From contig JBDKTK010000311.1 of assembly GCA_039680225.1 (NCBI GenBank), positions 1 through 6,745 on the forward strand: a DNA stretch of 6,745 bases. The letters are read 5' to 3'. How positions within the stretch are numbered: position 1 is the stretch's first letter; the number at the start of each line of letters is the position of its first letter. Of this stretch, positions 4,988 to 6,745 are shown one piece after another. Under the pieces are notes generated by a model, which saw nothing but the letters and a program-made list of their open reading frames with translations, did not search any database and was not told where the DNA came from. The DNA comes from JBDKTK01 sp039680225 (GTDB taxonomy: Bacteria > Desulfobacterota > Syntrophia > Syntrophales > UBA4778). Both the position numbers and the translations under genes were made by a program.

Positions 4988-6712
4988 ATGACTGAAAAGA
5001 AATCTAAAGATCTCAAGAGAAGGGATTTCCTTAAGGGGGCGCTGATCGGGACCGGCGCGCTCGCACTGACCGGCATCGGCGCCAGAATATCGGAGGCGGC
5101 GCGAGCCCCGAAAAAATGGGACGTCGAGGCCGATGTAGTAATACTTGGTTTCGGCGGCGCGGGGGCCTGTGCGGCGATCGAGGCGGCAGATGCCGGGGCC
5201 AAGGTGCTCATCCTGGAAAAACAGCCCCAAAACAAGCTGATCAATAACACGCGCATGTCCGGAGGTATCTTCCACAGCCCCGATCCGGCGGGCGACAAGC
5301 AGGCCCTCAAGGCGTATGCCAAGGCCATGTTCAGCGGCGAGAATATCCCCGGCAAGCTGGAAGGGGAGCAGCCCGACGTTTCGGACGGGCTTGCCCAGGC
5401 ATGGGCCGATTTGGCGCCTCAAAATGTTAATTGGCTGAAGAAGCTCGATCCGGCTTTCAACACCGTGGCATTTTCGCGCTTCGCCGGCGCGGCCTTCCCG
5501 ACTTTCCCCGGGGCAAAGGAAAGCAAATACATGGTGTTCGGAAGCTCCTTCACGACCAAGGCCGATTTCGCCATCCCCACCATGAACGCGCCCAAATCCC
5601 AGAAGATGAACGGCGAGGCCTTCTTCTACGTCCTGCGGGAGGCGGTCGAGAAAAGAAAGCCCCGCATCCTTTGGGAGACGCCGGCCCGCAGCCTGATCAC
5701 GAATGACAGGGGGGAGGTCATCGGCGTCATAGGGCAGAACAAGGCCGGCAAAAAGGTGAACTGCAAGGCCAGGCGTGCGGTCATCATCACGACCGGCGGT
5801 TACGAGTACAGCCTTCCCATGCGCCGGGCTTTTCTTGAGGGACCGGGAGTCGAAGGATGGGCCTTCTACGGGACCCCGGACAATACGGGCGACGGTATCG
5901 CCATGGCTATGACCGTTGGCGCGGGCCTGGCCAAGGTCGGCAAGGCGGCGTCCCGGATCATTATGGCGGTCCCCATCCGGCACCATGGCCTCAAGATGGG
6001 ATTGATCACCGATTCCGTCGGAGGGAAAAATTCCATAGTCATTGACAATTTCGGCAACCGATATGCGGCGGAAACTCTGGTGACGACGGACCCCAGCCGC
6101 TATTTCTTCTACAAGGAAGCGATCAAGTTTGACATTTTAAACCTCAGCTATCCCCGCGTGCCCAGCTGGATGGTGTTCGATGAGACGCTCCGCGCCAATG
6201 TCACTATCACTTCAATGGGCATCTCCACGGCCGGGTTCGGGTTCGTCCCCTGGACAAAGGACAACATGGACGCGATAAAACGGGGCTGGATCATGCAGGC
6301 GGACACCATTGAGGGGCTGGCTGCGACGATCAGGGAGCACAAGGAAAACCTCAATAAGATGGTGGCGGAGAACCTTGTGAAGACTGTCGCCCGTTTCAAT
6401 GAATTCTGCAAGGCCGGCAAGGATGCGGATTTCGACCGGAAGCCGGGGACTCTCGCCCCGGTAGAGAAACCGCCCTTCTACGCCCTGCCCCTGTATGCCG
6501 GCGGGCCGAACACAAAGGGCGGCATCGCGGCGAACGCCAGGCGGGAAGTCCTGGATTGGGCGGGCAAACCGGTACCGCGGCTCTTTACCGCCGGTGAGAT
6601 TTCATCCGCATTGAAGTTCGTCTATCAGGGTGGCGGAAACCTGACGGAATGCATCGTCATGGGACGCTTCGCAGGCAAGAACGCGGCGGCCTTGAAACCG
6701 TGGGGGACGTAA
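4988..6712 (+). CDS. Tat-exported FAD-dependent oxidoreductase (FAD_binding_2; fumarate reductase/ketosteroid dehydrogenase superfamily)
   Basis: The 574-residue flavoprotein is predicted to act outside the cytoplasmic membrane. KRRDFLKG (10-17) is a twin-arginine signal, followed by a hydrophobic stretch (about 17-31) and a plausible cleavage after ARA (38-40), so it would be exported folded with its FAD. The FAD Rossmann motif is GFGGAGA (GxGxxG at 54-59), with Glu77 in VLILEK. Other family marks are NTGDGIAMA (299-307), DNFGNRYAAE (353-362), LFTAGEI (532-538) and a C-terminal YQGGGNLTECIVMGRFAG (546-563). The fumarate-reductase residues are not kept: PNTKGG (507-512) stands where HHTxGG is usual, and YQGGG where NRLGG is usual. 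The substrate is therefore probably not fumarate. No heme-binding CxxCH, FMN-binding or membrane domain is present, so electrons must pass to or from a separate protein. The usual length and intact motifs suggest a working enzyme. Reductase versus dehydrogenase direction is unknown. Confidence 0.9.
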   Translation: MTEKKSKDLKRRDFLKGALIGTGALALTGIGARISEAARAPKKWDVEADVVILGFGGAGACAAIEAADAGAKVLILEKQPQNKLINNTRMSGGIFHSPDPAGDKQALKAYAKAMFSGENIPGKLEGEQPDVSDGLAQAWADLAPQNVNWLKKLDPAFNTVAFSRFAGAAFPTFPGAKESKYMVFGSSFTTKADFAIPTMNAPKSQKMNGEAFFYVLREAVEKRKPRILWETPARSLITNDRGEVIGVIGQNKAGKKVNCKARRAVIITTGGYEYSLPMRRAFLEGPGVEGWAFYGTPDNTGDGIAMAMTVGAGLAKVGKAASRIIMAVPIRHHGLKMGLITDSVGGKNSIVIDNFGNRYAAETLVTTDPSRYFFYKEAIKFDILNLSYPRVPSWMVFDETLRANVTITSMGISTAGFGFVPWTKDNMDAIKRGWIMQADTIEGLAATIREHKENLNKMVAENLVKTVARFNEFCKAGKDADFDRKPGTLAPVEKPPFYALPLYAGGPNTKGGIAANARREVLDWAGKPVPRLFTAGEISSALKFVYQGGGNLTECIVMGRFAGKNAAALKPWGT

Positions 6713-6745
6713 ATATGTTGTGGCGGGGGCGGGCCGGGTGACCCG
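6713..6745 (+). other. Short 3' tail with the start of a possible hairpin
   Basis: The 33 bases after the oxidoreductase stop hold no credible gene: the ATG at 6715 closes after eight codons and has no ribosome binding site of its own. CGGGT-G-ACCCG (6735-6745) is a perfect short inverted repeat ending at the window edge. It could be the core of a terminator or of another intergenic repeat whose remainder is outside the window. Confidence 0.3.

Noticed and set aside
4973..5986. 337-codon minus-strand frame opposite the oxidoreductase
   Set aside because: It is the shadow of a + strand gene with intact Tat and FAD motifs; its own translation shows no family.
1..6745. CRISPR arrays, tRNA or rRNA genes, insertion sequences
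   Set aside because: No spaced direct-repeat array, no tRNA-like cloverleaf or rRNA segment, and no transposase frame was seen on either strand.

Overview
The window reads as a chromosomal segment of a free-living, Gram-negative, probably anaerobic bacterium. The pointers are a GC-rich coding style broken by AT-rich intergenic DNA, a periplasmic solute-binding protein, a large sensor/hybrid histidine kinase with a Cache-type sensor region, and a Tat-exported flavoprotein of the fumarate-reductase/ketosteroid-dehydrogenase superfamily. The mix is typical of Desulfobacterota ('Deltaproteobacteria', e.g. Syntrophales-like lineages). That placement is inference from gene style, not from a marker gene.

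Layout, all on the + strand: (1) the 3' end of a D-2-hydroxyacid dehydrogenase gene (to 479). (2) A 375-base intergenic region (480-854). Its first half is made of short hairpin-forming repeat pieces; its second half is AT-rich and holds the likely promoter and ribosome binding sites for the next unit. (3) A branched-chain-amino-acid-type substrate-binding protein (855-2075), followed 7 bases later by (4) an 895-residue hybrid histidine kinase: TM, Cache-like periplasmic sensor, TM, HAMP, PAS, HisKA, HATPase, REC (2083-4770). (5) A 217-base intergenic region with a possible 21-codon ORF and a strong intrinsic terminator. (6) A complete Tat-signal FAD-dependent oxidoreductase (4988-6712). (7) A 33-base tail with no gene.

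How the genes may work together: the binding protein and kinase are packed as an apparent two-gene unit. No ABC permease or ATPase gene lies beside them within the window. The simplest reading is a sensing module, in which a periplasmic binding protein presents or reports a small molecule to the Cache-bearing kinase. The downstream flavoprotein acts outside the cytoplasmic membrane and lacks the residues expected of a true fumarate reductase, so its substrate is unknown. The terminator sits only about 16-22 bases upstream of its Shine-Dalgarno, which leaves little room for a separate promoter after it. It may therefore be a conditional (attenuation-type) switch or a read-through point linking the sensor unit to the oxidoreductase. 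These links are hypotheses. The gene identities are well supported at family level, but no substrate can be assigned.
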